Positions 50,037-58,948 of a stretch of DNA of 64,000 nt are shown piece by piece. The notes beneath the pieces were generated by a model. It searched no databases. It was not told the origin of the DNA and saw nothing but the letters and a program-made list of their open reading frames with translations. A program made the position numbers and the translations under genes. The stretch comes from Rhodococcus sp. 1163 (GTDB lineage: Bacteria > Actinomycetota > Actinomycetes > Mycobacteriales > Mycobacteriaceae): assembly GCF_002091985.1 (NCBI RefSeq), contig NZ_MKKX01000028.1, positions 115,743 through 179,742 on the forward strand, given 5' to 3'. How positions within the stretch are numbered: position 1 is the first letter of the stretch; each line of letters opens with the position of its first letter.

Positions 50037-50873
50037 TCAGTGAACCTCCAACTCGATGGGTGCTCCCACGAGGGAGCCGTACTCGACCCAGCTGCCGTCG
50101 TAGTTCTTGACGTCGGACTTGCCGAGAAGTTCCTTCAAAACGAACCAGGTGTGGCTCGAACGCTCGCCGATGCGGCAGTAAGCGATGGTCGCCTTGCCCT
50201 CGTCGTAGCCCTTTTCTTTGTACAGCGCCTCGAGGGCGTCGTCGTTCTTGAACGTGCCGTCCTCGTTGGCAGTGGTGCTCCACGGGATGTTGATCGCAGA
50301 GGGTACGTGTCCACGCTGCTGCGCCTGCTCCTGCGGCAGGTGCGCCGGCGCGAGGATCTTGCCGGAGAACTCGTCGGGGGAGCGAACATCGATGAGGTTC
50401 TTGTTGCCGATGGCGTCGATGACCTCGTCGCGGAATGCGCGGATCGACAGGTCGGGCGCTTGTGCCCGGTACTGTGTCGTGTCCCGAGTGACGACATCGC
50501 TCGACAGCGGACGACCGTCGAGTTCCCACTTCTTGCGGCCGCCGTCGATGAGCTTGACGTCCTTGTGGCCGTACAGCTTGAAGTACCAGTACGCGTAGGC
50601 GGCGAACCAGTTGTTGTTACCGCCGTACAGCACGATGGTGTCGTCGTTGGCGATTCCCTTCGCCGACAGGAGATCTGAGAACTGGTCCTGGCCGAGGAAG
50701 TCGCGGCGAACCGGGTCCTGCAGGTCCTTGCGCCAGTCGAGTTTCACTGCGCCTTCGATGTGACCGCCGTCGTAGGCGCTTGCATCTTCGTCGACCTCGA
50801 CGAAAACGGTCTTCGTGGCGTTCAGGTTCTGCTCGGCCCAGTCGGCAGAGACCAGGACGTCGGAGCGGGCCAT
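50037..50873 (-). CDS. Thiosulfate sulfurtransferase (rhodanese, CysA2/CysA3 type)
   Basis: 278 residues, two rhodanese domains. The active-site Cys is in the second domain: IAYCRIGERSSHTWFVL. The first has YGGNNNWFAAYAYW without Cys, as usual. MARSDVLVSADWAEQNL is the family N-terminus. ATG 50873 with GAAAGGAAACCC directly upstream; the frame opens earlier without support. Probably handles sulfane sulfur in the cytosol. Co-transcribed with DUF4395 and DUF1416, downstream of a cysteine-rich leader frame. Confidence 0.95.
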   Translation of the reverse strand: MARSDVLVSADWAEQNLNATKTVFVEVDEDASAYDGGHIEGAVKLDWRKDLQDPVRRDFLGQDQFSDLLSAKGIANDDTIVLYGGNNNWFAAYAYWYFKLYGHKDVKLIDGGRKKWELDGRPLSSDVVTRDTTQYRAQAPDLSIRAFRDEVIDAIGNKNLIDVRSPDEFSGKILAPAHLPQEQAQQRGHVPSAINIPWSTTANEDGTFKNDDALEALYKEKGYDEGKATIAYCRIGERSSHTWFVLKELLGKSDVKNYDGSWVEYGSLVGAPIELEVH

Positions 50874-50953
50874 GGGTTTCCTTTCGGTGATGGATATCAG
50901 AGGGGAGAAATTGTGTCGGTCGGTGATGGATAGGTGGTAGGTGGGTAGGTATG

Positions 50954-51421
50954 TCAGGCGCGGGCGGTCTGCGATCGCAACCGCGCTACGAGGGGGTAGA
51001 TCTGGCAGCCGAGGCACACCGCGAAGGCGGCATTGAGGAAGGCCGCGAACAGTGCGAAGCCAGTGGCCACAGCGCCGAGAGTCGGTAGCCCAGCGGCGAA
51101 ACCGAAGACACCGGTGGCCGCGAACAGGAAGCCGACGAGCTGCGCGAACCTCAGTGGCGGCGTCGGCTCGCGTTCGCCGGCCGGCGACAACCTCGGTGCG
51201 AGAAACAGCCCGAACAGTCGGCCGTAGGGGCTGCGCTGTGGGCCGAAGGCGGCACCGATCGCAAAGACCACGGCCTGCGCAGCCAGCAGCACTGCCGCGG
51301 CAACAACGGAGAAGGACGACAACAACAGAACTACGACGAGTACGGCGGTGGTGATCCAGGCCGCGAATCGTGGGCCACGGGCATCGACTTGTTCGACCGC
51401 GGAATGTAGGTCGGTAGACAT
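50954..51421 (-). CDS. DUF4395 membrane protein
   Basis: 155 residues with four hydrophobic segments (about 25-45, 45-65, 95-118 and 118-145). FGPQRSPYGRLFGLFLAPRL and FAVCLGCQIYPLVARL, with a CxxC-like Cys pair, are typical of DUF4395. The family is found beside rhodaneses and thioredoxins and may be a redox or sulfur-handling membrane partner (inference). ATG 51421 with AGGAG about 10 bases upstream. Confidence 0.88.
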   Translation of the reverse strand: MSTDLHSAVEQVDARGPRFAAWITTAVLVVVLLLSSFSVVAAAVLLAAQAVVFAIGAAFGPQRSPYGRLFGLFLAPRLSPAGEREPTPPLRFAQLVGFLFAATGVFGFAAGLPTLGAVATGFALFAAFLNAAFAVCLGCQIYPLVARLRSQTARA

Positions 51422-51535
51422 CGTGAAGGTGCTCCTGCGCTTGATTGTCGAACGAGTCGGTTGTCTAGGCGGATCCGATGGACGGAACCGGCACATCTGC
51501 AGAGGGGTAATGAGAGATCTACCCGTGATCGCCTG

Positions 51536-51569
51536 AAAAACTTTCCGGAGTGCGCACCAAGGGCACCGG
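51536..51569 (-). terminator. Terminator-like hairpin in the DUF4395 leader
   Basis: Read on the minus strand: CCGGTGC...GCACTCCGG (a 7-pair stem with a 2-base bulge), then AAAGTTTTT. It lies between the cysteine-rich leader frame and the DUF4395 start, where an attenuator would be expected. Confidence 0.5.
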
Positions 51570-51622
51570 CGGAACGAGGGATCAGCAGCAGCGACAGCAA
51601 CAACCGCCCAGTCGGCACAGGT

Positions 51623-51670
51623 CTACCGTGCGACGACTGGTGAGCAACAGCTCATGGCGGGACAACACAT
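51623..51670 (-). CDS. Polycysteine leader peptide of the sulfur operon
   Basis: 15-codon frame MCCPAMSCCSPVVAR ending in TAG; four of fifteen residues are Cys in two adjacent pairs. No ribosome-binding site, but TAGGGT (51681-51676) lies 5 bases before the ATG, as expected for a leaderless mRNA. It precedes DUF4395, thiosulfate sulfurtransferase and DUF1416 on the same strand. Mycobacteria are known to use leaderless polycysteine short frames as cysteine-responsive attenuators of sulfur genes; this position matches such an element. Too short for domain evidence, so confidence rests on composition and context. Confidence 0.72.
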   Translation of the reverse strand: MCCPAMSCCSPVVAR

Positions 51671-51675
51671 CGAAC

Positions 51676-51681
51676 ACCCTA
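51676..51681 (-). promoter_or_regulatory. -10 element of the sulfur operon leader
   Basis: TAGGGT on the minus strand; with 5 bases of spacing, transcription would start at the A of the leader-peptide ATG. The same hexamer and nearly the same spacing occur before purC. Confidence 0.5.
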
Positions 51682-51705
51682 CCCCGAGAACTTCGACCAG
51701 CAGAA

Positions 51706-52122
51706 CTACAGGTCGAGCAACGCGGCCTTCAGGGCGGCCGCTTTCGGCACTCCGGCAATCCGAACGTGCTGGTTCAGCTGTCCGTCGAGAACGAATGTCG
51801 TCGGAAGCGACAGGACGCCCAGCTCCCGGGCGAGCGCCTGGTGTTCGTCGATGTCGAGTTCGAGCTCGGTGGGACCGTCCAGTTCGGCGAGTACCTGCCC
51901 CACGACGCGTCGCACAGCACTACAGGGGCCACACCAGTCGGCAGAAAAGTGCAGAACCGTGGCGTGCCCAGAGACCGCACCGGCGTCTGCCAGCATGGCG
52001 GTCAAGCGAGGGGAGGCTCCCTTCGTGGCCGCGTGCCGTACCTTTCCTGCGCGTGAGGTGAGGACTACGCCGACTACCGATGCGGCAACCAGTACGACAA
52101 CGAGAATTGTGATTCCGGTCAT
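51706..52122 (-). CDS. Membrane-anchored thioredoxin
   Basis: 138 residues. An N-terminal helix (ITILVVVLVAASVVGVVL) is followed by a thioredoxin domain with FSADWCGPCSAVRR as active site and SLPTTFVLDG with the cis-Pro. Corresponds in position to thiX of mycobacteria. The helix suggests that the active site faces outside or is membrane-tethered. The start overlaps the lmeA stop (ATGA). It lies upstream of the sulfur operon but is separated from it by the leader region. Confidence 0.92.
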   Translation of the reverse strand: MTGITILVVVLVAASVVGVVLTSRAGKVRHAATKGASPRLTAMLADAGAVSGHATVLHFSADWCGPCSAVRRVVGQVLAELDGPTELELDIDEHQALARELGVLSLPTTFVLDGQLNQHVRIAGVPKAAALKAALLDL

Positions 52123-52898
52123 GGCTTTTCGATCTGGTCCAAGTCGATCGTCACGTTCTCCGCCGAGCCTTCGATCACGATCTGAGAACCCTCGGCATAG
52201 ACATCGGTGGGAAGCACTCCGAACGGAAGCGTCTGGCGGTCGATCGTCTTCGTGAACAGACCGAGCACAGCAGACTTCGCGAAGTCGGGGATCGTGAAGT
52301 CCGCACTGCCCTCAGGGCCGAAGTAGAAATCGGTGGCGACGATGCTCACCCGATCACCATCGAGAATCAAATCTGCCTGGACGCTGACTTCGGTCTCGAC
52401 CGGTCCGACCGGCACGGTGCCGGTGAGCACGACTCCGCCGTTCGTCGTTTTTCCCGACCCACCCGAACCGCCCGTGCCGTCCGACTTGTCGGCGGGTGGC
52501 GCAGAAACCTGCAGGTCGACGATGCCGAGGAAGCGCCCGAGGTCCGTCGCCTCGATGCGCACCCGCCCGTCGAGTTTATCGACGGGAACCGTCTGCACCG
52601 ACCCGTCGGCCAAGTCCGACAGGGGGATCGACACGCCACGCAGATTGGCTTCGATCGTCGTCGACCCGACGTAGTCGTTGGGGACGTCCTGTGCCCGGAC
52701 CTCGACATTCTGGTACTTGCCTTCGGCGGCCTGGGTCAGAAAAGGGAAACCGTGGATCGTGACCTGAGGGTCCGAGGTGAGGTCCCCGCCCTCACGAATT
52801 GCGCGAGAGACGCGGTACTCGGAGTAGGCCGCAACCCCGAAGTCGATGACGAGGGCGAGTGCCAGCAGACTCACGAGACCGATGATCAGTTTGCGCAT
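52119..52898 (-). CDS. lmeA: LmeA-like DUF2993 protein
   Basis: 259 residues. N-terminal signal/anchor (MRKLIIGLVSLLALALVIDFGVA), then a DUF2993 domain with ITIHGFPFLTQ-like sequence (VTIHGFPFLTQAAEGKY) and a Gly/Ser/Thr-rich insert near the middle. In mycobacteria LmeA is a periplasmic factor for mannan chain elongation of lipomannan. Start ambiguous: ATG 52898, or ATG 52907 three codons earlier; neither has a ribosome-binding site. Divergent from glnR. Confidence 0.82.
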   Translation of the reverse strand: MRKLIIGLVSLLALALVIDFGVAAYSEYRVSRAIREGGDLTSDPQVTIHGFPFLTQAAEGKYQNVEVRAQDVPNDYVGSTTIEANLRGVSIPLSDLADGSVQTVPVDKLDGRVRIEATDLGRFLGIVDLQVSAPPADKSDGTGGSGGSGKTTNGGVVLTGTVPVGPVETEVSVQADLILDGDRVSIVATDFYFGPEGSADFTIPDFAKSAVLGLFTKTIDRQTLPFGVLPTDVYAEGSQIVIEGSAENVTIDLDQIEKP

Positions 52899-53065
52899 GG
52901 GGACCATTGTGACCGACGGATCCGGGACTGCGTTGAACGGTGGTCCCCGTGGACAAGTTAGTCTTACCCCCTGAGAAAGCCGTCGGCTTCGCTCCCGAAG
53001 ACGGCGTCCCGCCGAAAATCGACTCAGTTCGATATCGGCACGACAGCGGTAAGAATAGAGGCTGT

Positions 53066-53839
53066 GTGGAGCTCCTGCTTCTGACCTCCGATCCGAATCC
53101 GGAGGCCGTTCTACCGTCGCTTGCGCTTCTGTCGCACCATGTGCGGCCTGTTCCCACGGAAGTTTCCTCGCTCCTGGAGGCAGGTTCCGCTGATATCGCC
53201 CTGGTCGACGCTCGTACCGACTTGGCCGCCGCACGCGGATTGTGCCGGTTGCTGGGCAGTACCGGCTCGGCGATCCCGGTGGTGGCCGTACTCACCGAGG
53301 GCGGTCTCGTCGCGGTCAACTCCGAGTGGGGCCTGGACGACATTCTTCTCCCCGGCACCGGACCCGCCGAGCTCGATGCCCGGCTCCGTCTACTCGTCGG
53401 ACGTTCCGGGGGAGTGGCAAGCCCGGAGGCGTCGGGAAAAATCACTCTCGGTGAACTCGTGATCGACGAGGGCACGTACACCGCACGGTTGCGCGGACGC
53501 CCCCTCGATCTGACGTACAAGGAGTTCGAGCTCCTCAAGTATCTGGCTTTGCACGCCGGACGTGTGTTCACGCGTGCTCAGCTGCTCCAGGAGGTATGGG
53601 GATACGACTTCTTCGGTGGTACCCGAACCGTGGACGTGCATGTTCGCCGCCTCCGCGCGAAACTCGGCACCGAGTACGAGTCGCTGATCGGTACCGTCCG
53701 CAACGTCGGATACAAGGCGGTGCGCCCTTCCCGCACTGCAAAGGGTGGGCCGGTGGCAGCAGGTTACGAAGACGATGGCCATGACGGGGCCGAGTTGACC
53801 GCGGTCAACGGCACGACCCACGGAAGTGCGGCTCAGTAG
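53066..53839 (+). CDS. glnR: Orphan OmpR-family regulator of nitrogen metabolism
   Basis: 257 residues. Atypical receiver (about 1-110; [39 protein letters not shown]) and a C-terminal winged-helix ([43 protein letters not shown]). The N-terminal sequence is that of actinobacterial GlnR, which works without a cognate kinase and controls glnA, amt and nitrate genes. GTG 53066 is chosen from family alignment; the frame is open further upstream. Directly followed by mshD without a gap. Confidence 0.9.
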   Translation: MELLLLTSDPNPEAVLPSLALLSHHVRPVPTEVSSLLEAGSADIALVDARTDLAAARGLCRLLGSTGSAIPVVAVLTEGGLVAVNSEWGLDDILLPGTGPAELDARLRLLVGRSGGVASPEASGKITLGELVIDEGTYTARLRGRPLDLTYKEFELLKYLALHAGRVFTRAQLLQEVWGYDFFGGTRTVDVHVRRLRAKLGTEYESLIGTVRNVGYKAVRPSRTAKGGPVAAGYEDDGHDGAELTAVNGTTHGSAAQ

Positions 53840-54757
53840 ATGACCCTCTCGTTCGAAATCTCCCGACTCGACTCCGCAGCGATGACCTCGGACGTGTCCG
53901 AGGCCGTCAAGGCGGTGGTGTCACGTGCCGCCGTCACCGACGGCACTGCGCCCCTGTCGGAACAGGCCGTCAAAGCAATCTCGGCGGACGGTTCGGTGCA
54001 GCATCTGGTTGTTTCCGAGGGCACTCGTATTGTCGGCTACGCGGGCATCGCGGCTGGTTCGGCCGAGGCTCCGCCGATGGCTGAAGTCGTCGTGGATCCG
54101 GAGTTCCGCGGCCGAGGCGCGGGACGCAGCCTCGTCGACCGTGCACTGTCCGAGGGTGGAGACGGGGCCCGAGTCTGGGCCCACGGAAATCTCGAACCCG
54201 CACAGGCGGTCGCCGCTCGACTCGGCCTGACGGTAGCTCGTGAACTGCTGCAAATGCGTCGCTCACTCGCAACGCCGGAACTGCCCGAAGTTGTTGTTCC
54301 GGAGAGCATCACGTTGCGCACCTATGAAGGGCCTCGCGATGATGCGGAACTTCTGCGCGTCAACAGTGCAGCGTTTGCCTGGCATCCCGAACAAGGTGGC
54401 TGGACCGCGAAGGACATCGACGAACGCCGCGACGAAGAATGGTTCGACCCGGCCGGGGTGTTCCTTGCTTTCGAAGAAGGCACCGACCATCTGCTCGGCT
54501 TCCATTGGACGAAAGTGCACGAAGCCGAGGCAGGCGAAGACGAGATCGGCGAGGTCTACGTCGTCGGTATCGACCCGGCGTCTCAGGGGCGTGGTCTCGG
54601 CCGGGTTCTGACCCTCGCAGGCCTGCACTATCTGCGCGACCGACAGCTTGCCGAAGTGCTGCTCTACGTCGAGGCGGACAACACCGCTGCTGTGCACACC
54701 TACGAACGCCTCGGTTTCTCGCGATTCCACGTCGACGCGGCGTACACGCGTCCGTAA
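53840..54757 (+). CDS. mshD: Mycothiol synthase
   Basis: 305 residues, two tandem GNAT acetyltransferase domains. First acetyl-CoA loop VVDPEFRGRGAGRSLVD, second VVGIDPASQGRGLGRVL; FAWHPEQGGWT and LYVEADNTAAVHTYERLGF fit MshD. Makes mycothiol from Cys-GlcN-Ins and acetyl-CoA. The start codon directly abuts the glnR stop, so probably coupled. Confidence 0.95.
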   Translation: MTLSFEISRLDSAAMTSDVSEAVKAVVSRAAVTDGTAPLSEQAVKAISADGSVQHLVVSEGTRIVGYAGIAAGSAEAPPMAEVVVDPEFRGRGAGRSLVDRALSEGGDGARVWAHGNLEPAQAVAARLGLTVARELLQMRRSLATPELPEVVVPESITLRTYEGPRDDAELLRVNSAAFAWHPEQGGWTAKDIDERRDEEWFDPAGVFLAFEEGTDHLLGFHWTKVHEAEAGEDEIGEVYVVGIDPASQGRGLGRVLTLAGLHYLRDRQLAEVLLYVEADNTAAVHTYERLGFSRFHVDAAYTRP

Positions 54758-54776
54758 ACGGACAATTGCCCACTCT

Positions 54777-54798
54777 GTTCATTCTCCGTTCATTGTTT
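54777..54798 (+). promoter_or_regulatory. PHO/RegX3-like direct repeat ahead of pstS
   Basis: GTTCATTCTCC followed directly by GTTCATTGTTT: two 11-base units sharing GTTCATT. PhoP boxes of actinobacteria are 11-base direct repeats with GTTCA cores, and RegX3 sites are similar. It lies 100 bases before the pstS start. Confidence 0.65.
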
Positions 54799-54897
54799 CG
54801 GGGGTAGCTGTCAACCGGCTCCCTCTACGTTTTGCTGTGGGTAGCGCCGACGCTGCCCTATCAGCGACAACGGCAACAAGAATCCTCGGAGGAAACG

Positions 54898-55992
54898 GTG
54901 AATCTCAAGCGCAATGCTGCTTTGATCAGCGCAGCGGCAATCAGTGCCATGCTGCTGACCGCGTGCGGCAGCGACTCGAACATCGAAGCGGCATCGGGGA
55001 CCACGGCCGCAACATGTGAGGGCAAGTCACCGCTGACCGGTGAAGGATCCTCTGCTCAGCAGAACGCGATGTACAACTTCACGTCCGTCTACGCGGGCAT
55101 GTGCTCCGGCAAAGCCGTCGAATACACGACGAGTGGTTCGGGCAACGGACGTACCCAGTTCGTGGCCGGCCTCGTCGACTTCGCAGGCTCGGACTCGGCC
55201 ATCAAGGAAGAGCAGGCTGCCGCAGCCGCCGAACGCTGCCAGGGCAACCCCGCTTGGAATCTCCCACTCGTCTTCGGCCCGGTTGCCATCGCGTACAACC
55301 TCGACGGTGTCGACAACTTGGTGGTCACCCCCGAGCTCGCGGCCCGGATCTTCACCGGTCAGATCACCACCTGGAACGACCCGGCGATCGCCGCTGTCAA
55401 CGAAGGCGTCTCGCTACCGTCCACGGCGATCATTCCGGTGTATCGGTCGGACTCCTCGGGCACCAGCGACAACTTTCAGCGGTTCCTCTCCGCGTCTGCT
55501 CCGCAGGCGTGGACACTCGATCACAGCTCGGACTGGGCCGGTGGCGTCGGCGAAGGCGCGAACGGTTCGTCCGGGGTCGCGCAGGCGGTCGCTGCGACCC
55601 CCGGCTCGATCACGTACGTCGAGAAGGGCTTCGCGGAACAGGAGAACCTCGGCACCGCCGACGTCGACTTCGGGAACGGACCGGTCGAACTGAGCAGCGA
55701 GACCGCGGGTACGGCAATCGATACCGCTGAGTTCTCCGGCGAGGGTAACGACCTCGTCATCGACATCGACGCCCTCTACGCGAGCGACGTCGAAAATTCC
55801 TACCCCCTCGTTCTTGCCACCTACGAAATCGTGTGCTCGAAAGGCTACGACGCCGACACCAGTGCAGCGGTCAAGTCCTTCCTGCTCAGCGCGGCCAACG
55901 AGGGCCAGCAGGGTCTCGAACAAGCCGGCTACGTCCCGCTGCCCGAGTCCTTCAAAGAGCGTTTGGTCACTGCGATCGACGCGATCGCCTGA
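54898..55992 (+). CDS. pstS: Phosphate ABC transporter substrate-binding lipoprotein
   Basis: 364 residues. Lipoprotein signal with LLTACG, then the phosphate-binding fold: GSSAQQNAMYNF, EYTTSGSGNGRTQFVAG, DFAGSDSAIKEEQ and YRSDSSGTSDNFQRFL, which line the phosphate pocket. GTG 54898 with GGAGGAAA upstream. A hairpin GGGTAGCG-CCGA-CGCTGCCC (54839-54858) lies in the leader. First gene of pstSCAB. Confidence 0.95.
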   Translation: MNLKRNAALISAAAISAMLLTACGSDSNIEAASGTTAATCEGKSPLTGEGSSAQQNAMYNFTSVYAGMCSGKAVEYTTSGSGNGRTQFVAGLVDFAGSDSAIKEEQAAAAAERCQGNPAWNLPLVFGPVAIAYNLDGVDNLVVTPELAARIFTGQITTWNDPAIAAVNEGVSLPSTAIIPVYRSDSSGTSDNFQRFLSASAPQAWTLDHSSDWAGGVGEGANGSSGVAQAVAATPGSITYVEKGFAEQENLGTADVDFGNGPVELSSETAGTAIDTAEFSGEGNDLVIDIDALYASDVENSYPLVLATYEIVCSKGYDADTSAAVKSFLLSAANEGQQGLEQAGYVPLPESFKERLVTAIDAIA

Positions 55993-56015
55993 TTCAATGA
56001 GACGAGAACCTGTGT

Positions 56016-56045
56016 CGATGCCGTGGATGAATCTCCTCGGCATCG
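56016..56045 (+). promoter_or_regulatory. Stem-loop between pstS and pstC
   Basis: CGATGCCG and CGGCATCG form 8-base arms around a 14-base loop, with no T tract. A stem here could slow decay of the pstS message or reduce read-through into pstC, giving more binding protein than permease. Confidence 0.5.
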
Positions 56046-56088
56046 GGCAGGACCCGTCCTCGACCACCACACGAGAGACGTGAGCGGT

Positions 56089-57132
56089 ATGAGAGACACC
56101 CACTCGATCACCGGCGTTACGTCCGCGGATGACACCACCGCGACCGGGGCGCCCCGGAACACGGAAGAGTCCATTCAATTGCCGGACAAGAAGGTCAAGG
56201 GCGGTACCGTCACTCGCCCTGGTGACCGCATCTTCGCCACCCTCGCCAAGGGCTCGGGTGTCTTCATCATCGTGCTCATCGCCGCCATCGGACTGTTCCT
56301 GCTGTGGCGGGCGATTCCGGCGCTGCAGAACAACACGGTCAACTTCCTGACGTACAACGGAAGTTGGAGTACCTCGGACACCTCGGCCATGGTCTTCGGT
56401 ATCCGGGACCTGCTCCTGGTGACCGCGACCGTGTCGATCTTCGCGTTGATCCTGGCGATGCCGGTCGCGCTCGGTATCGCCGTCTATCTCACCAACTACG
56501 CCCCGAAGAAAGTGGCGGGCCCGTTGGGTTACGTCATCGATCTGCTTGCTGCGGTTCCGTCGATCGTCTTCGGGCTCTGGGGCCTGTACGTGTTGGCGCC
56601 GGCCATCAGCCCGCTCGCCGAATGGCTCAACACCAACCTCGCCTGGTTTCCGCTCTTCGCCACCGGGTCGGTATCGATCGCCGGTGGAGGCACCATCTTC
56701 ACCGCCGGGATCGTCCTCGCCGTCATGATCCTCCCGATCATCGCGGCAGTGACACGTGAAGTCTTCGTCCAGACGCCGAAGGGGCAGATCGAAGCGGCCC
56801 TCGCGCTCGGCGCAACCCGATGGGAAGTCGTCCGGACCACCGTCATTCCATTCGGAAAGTCTGGATTCGTCAGTGGTTCGATGCTCGGGCTCGGGCGCGC
56901 ACTCGGCGAGACCATCGCGCTGTACATCATCATTCGCAGCACACAAGCGACCTTCGGATGGACACTCTTCGACGGCGGAAATACCTTCGCGACAAAGATT
57001 GCGCTCGCGGCAGGGGAGTTCAACAACCAGCTCCAGGCGGGTGCCTATATCGCGGCGGGCCTCGTTCTCTTCGTGCTCACCTTCGTCGTCAACGCGGGCG
57101 CTCGCGCCGCCATCGCCGGAAAGAAGGCCTAG
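56089..57132 (+). CDS. pstC: Phosphate ABC transporter permease PstC
   Basis: 347 residues, six-helix permease with a long N-terminal cytoplasmic part (about 60 residues). [46 protein letters not shown] and the [20 protein letters not shown] coupling loop are family hallmarks. ATG 56089 is chosen; an in-frame ATG at 56023 lies in the intergenic stem-loop. Confidence 0.94.
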   Translation: MRDTHSITGVTSADDTTATGAPRNTEESIQLPDKKVKGGTVTRPGDRIFATLAKGSGVFIIVLIAAIGLFLLWRAIPALQNNTVNFLTYNGSWSTSDTSAMVFGIRDLLLVTATVSIFALILAMPVALGIAVYLTNYAPKKVAGPLGYVIDLLAAVPSIVFGLWGLYVLAPAISPLAEWLNTNLAWFPLFATGSVSIAGGGTIFTAGIVLAVMILPIIAAVTREVFVQTPKGQIEAALALGATRWEVVRTTVIPFGKSGFVSGSMLGLGRALGETIALYIIIRSTQATFGWTLFDGGNTFATKIALAAGEFNNQLQAGAYIAAGLVLFVLTFVVNAGARAAIAGKKA

Positions 57133-57135
57133 GCC

Positions 57136-58044
57136 ATGACCGCAACGCTGGATCGTCCGGTCAAGGAAAAGACCTTCAAGGGCGTCAGTGCTCGACGTAA
57201 GTTCGCCAACGGATTCGCGACCGTGCTGGTCAGTCTGGCCGTACTGGTCGCGCTGGTTCCGCTCATCTGGGTTCTCTACACGGTGATCTCGCGCGGCATC
57301 AGTGCAGTGGTGGCACCCGAATGGTGGATGAACTCGCAAGCAGGCCTCACCCCGTTCATCGCTGGTGGCGGCGCCTATCACGCCATTGTCGGGACGCTGA
57401 TGCAGGGATTGTTCTGCGCGTTGATTTCGATTCCGATCGGTGTCTTCGTCGCCATCTACCTCGTCGAATACGGTGTCGGAACACGCCTCGCCAAGATCAC
57501 TACGTTCATGGTCGACATTCTGACCGGTGTCCCGTCCATCGTCGCCGCACTGTTCATCTACACACTGTGGATCGCCACCTTCGGCTTCGACCGGTCCGGC
57601 ATCGCCGTCGCGCTTGCCTTGGTCCTGTTGATGATCCCGGTCATCGTGCGGTCGTCGGAGGAGATGCTGCGCATCGTTCCGCAGGATCTGCGCGAGGCGT
57701 CGTACGCACTAGGTGTGCCGAAATGGAAGACCATCGCGAAGATCGTCGTTCCGACGGCACTGTCCGGCATCGTCACCGGCATCATGCTCGCGCTCGCCCG
57801 CGTCATGGGTGAGACCGCGCCGGTGCTGATCCTGGTCGGTTCCGCTACCGCGATCAACTTCAATCTGTTCGAGGGGCCGCAGACCTCCCTGCCTCTCATG
57901 ATGGTCGACCTGCAGAAAGCCGGAACCGGCGCACTCACCAGCGAGCGCATGTGGGGAGCAGCACTGACGCTGATCCTGATCATTGCTTTGCTCAACATCG
58001 GCGCGAAGTTGGTCTCCAAGTTCTTCGCACCCAAGAACTTCTGA
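57136..58044 (+). CDS. pstA: Phosphate ABC transporter permease PstA
   Basis: 302 residues, six helices. [28 protein letters not shown] and the coupling loop [20 protein letters not shown] are diagnostic, as is the late [13 protein letters not shown]. Three bases behind pstC. Confidence 0.95.
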   Translation: MTATLDRPVKEKTFKGVSARRKFANGFATVLVSLAVLVALVPLIWVLYTVISRGISAVVAPEWWMNSQAGLTPFIAGGGAYHAIVGTLMQGLFCALISIPIGVFVAIYLVEYGVGTRLAKITTFMVDILTGVPSIVAALFIYTLWIATFGFDRSGIAVALALVLLMIPVIVRSSEEMLRIVPQDLREASYALGVPKWKTIAKIVVPTALSGIVTGIMLALARVMGETAPVLILVGSATAINFNLFEGPQTSLPLMMVDLQKAGTGALTSERMWGAALTLILIIALLNIGAKLVSKFFAPKNF

Positions 58045-58094
58045 TCACTGCGCCACCCACGAATCTCCCCGCTCGAGAAACCCAGGAGCCGATC

Positions 58095-58871
58095 ATGGCA
58101 AAACGTCTCGACCTGAAAGACGTCAACATCTTCTACGGCAAGTTCCAAGCCGTCGCAGGTGTCACCCTCGCGGTTCCTCCGCGTGGCGTGACTGCCTTCA
58201 TCGGGCCCTCCGGTTGCGGCAAATCCACAGTGCTGCGTTCGCTCAACCGCATGCACGAGGTCACCCCGGGCGCGCGCGTAGAAGGATCAGTGCTGCTCGA
58301 CGGCGAGGACATCTACGGCTCCGGCGTGGACCCTGTCGGTGTCCGTCGTACCATCGGCATGGTCTTCCAGCGCCCCAACCCGTTCCCGACGATGTCGATC
58401 CGGGACAACGTCGTCGCGGGCCTGAAGCTGCAGGGCGGACGGAACAAGAAAGAACTCGACGAGATCGCCGAGCGCTCCCTCAAAGGCGCGAATCTCTGGA
58501 ACGAGGTCAAAGACCGCCTCGACAAGCCCGGTGGTGGTCTTTCCGGTGGCCAGCAACAGCGGCTGTGCATTGCCCGTGCCATTGCAGTGCAGCCCGACGT
58601 CCTCCTCATGGACGAGCCGTGCTCGGCGCTGGACCCGATCTCGACGCTCGCCATCGAAGACCTCATCGGTGAGCTGAAGAAGGACTTCACGATCGTCATC
58701 GTCACGCACAACATGCAGCAGGCCGCACGCGTGAGCGATCAGACCGGTTTCTTCAACCTCGAGGCGACCGGTAAGCCAGGCAAGCTCATCGAGATCGACG
58801 ACACCGAGAAGATCTTTTCCAATCCCACCCAGAAGGCCACCGAGGACTACATCTCCGGTCGCTTCGGCTAG
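58095..58871 (+). CDS. pstB: Phosphate ABC transporter ATP-binding protein
   Basis: 258 residues. [15 protein letters not shown], Walker [21 protein letters not shown] (Q-loop), signature [12 protein letters not shown] and Walker [13 protein letters not shown], with the H-loop THNMQQA. Energises PstCA. ATG 58095 with CAGGAG upstream; the longer open frame runs back into pstA. Confidence 0.97.
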   Translation: MAKRLDLKDVNIFYGKFQAVAGVTLAVPPRGVTAFIGPSGCGKSTVLRSLNRMHEVTPGARVEGSVLLDGEDIYGSGVDPVGVRRTIGMVFQRPNPFPTMSIRDNVVAGLKLQGGRNKKELDEIAERSLKGANLWNEVKDRLDKPGGGLSGGQQQRLCIARAIAVQPDVLLMDEPCSALDPISTLAIEDLIGELKKDFTIVIVTHNMQQAARVSDQTGFFNLEATGKPGKLIEIDDTEKIFSNPTQKATEDYISGRFG

Positions 58872-58885
58872 GGAAAGTACAGGAA

Positions 58886-58920
58886 AAGAACCCCCGAACG
58901 CTCAGCGTTCGGGGGTTCTT
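58886..58920. terminator. Bidirectional terminator between pstB and phoU
   Basis: AAGAACCCCCGAACGCT-C-AGCGTTCGGGGGTTCTT: 17-base complementary arms, A-rich to the left and T-rich to the right. Confidence 0.92.
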
Positions 58921-58948
58921 CTTGTGCGCGTTCGGTACGAGCGAAGAG

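Noticed and set aside
55414..57381. 655-codon minus-strand frame opposite pstS, pstC and pstA
   Set aside because: Shadow frame: it covers three well-supported transporter genes and intergenic stems, and shows no family motif.
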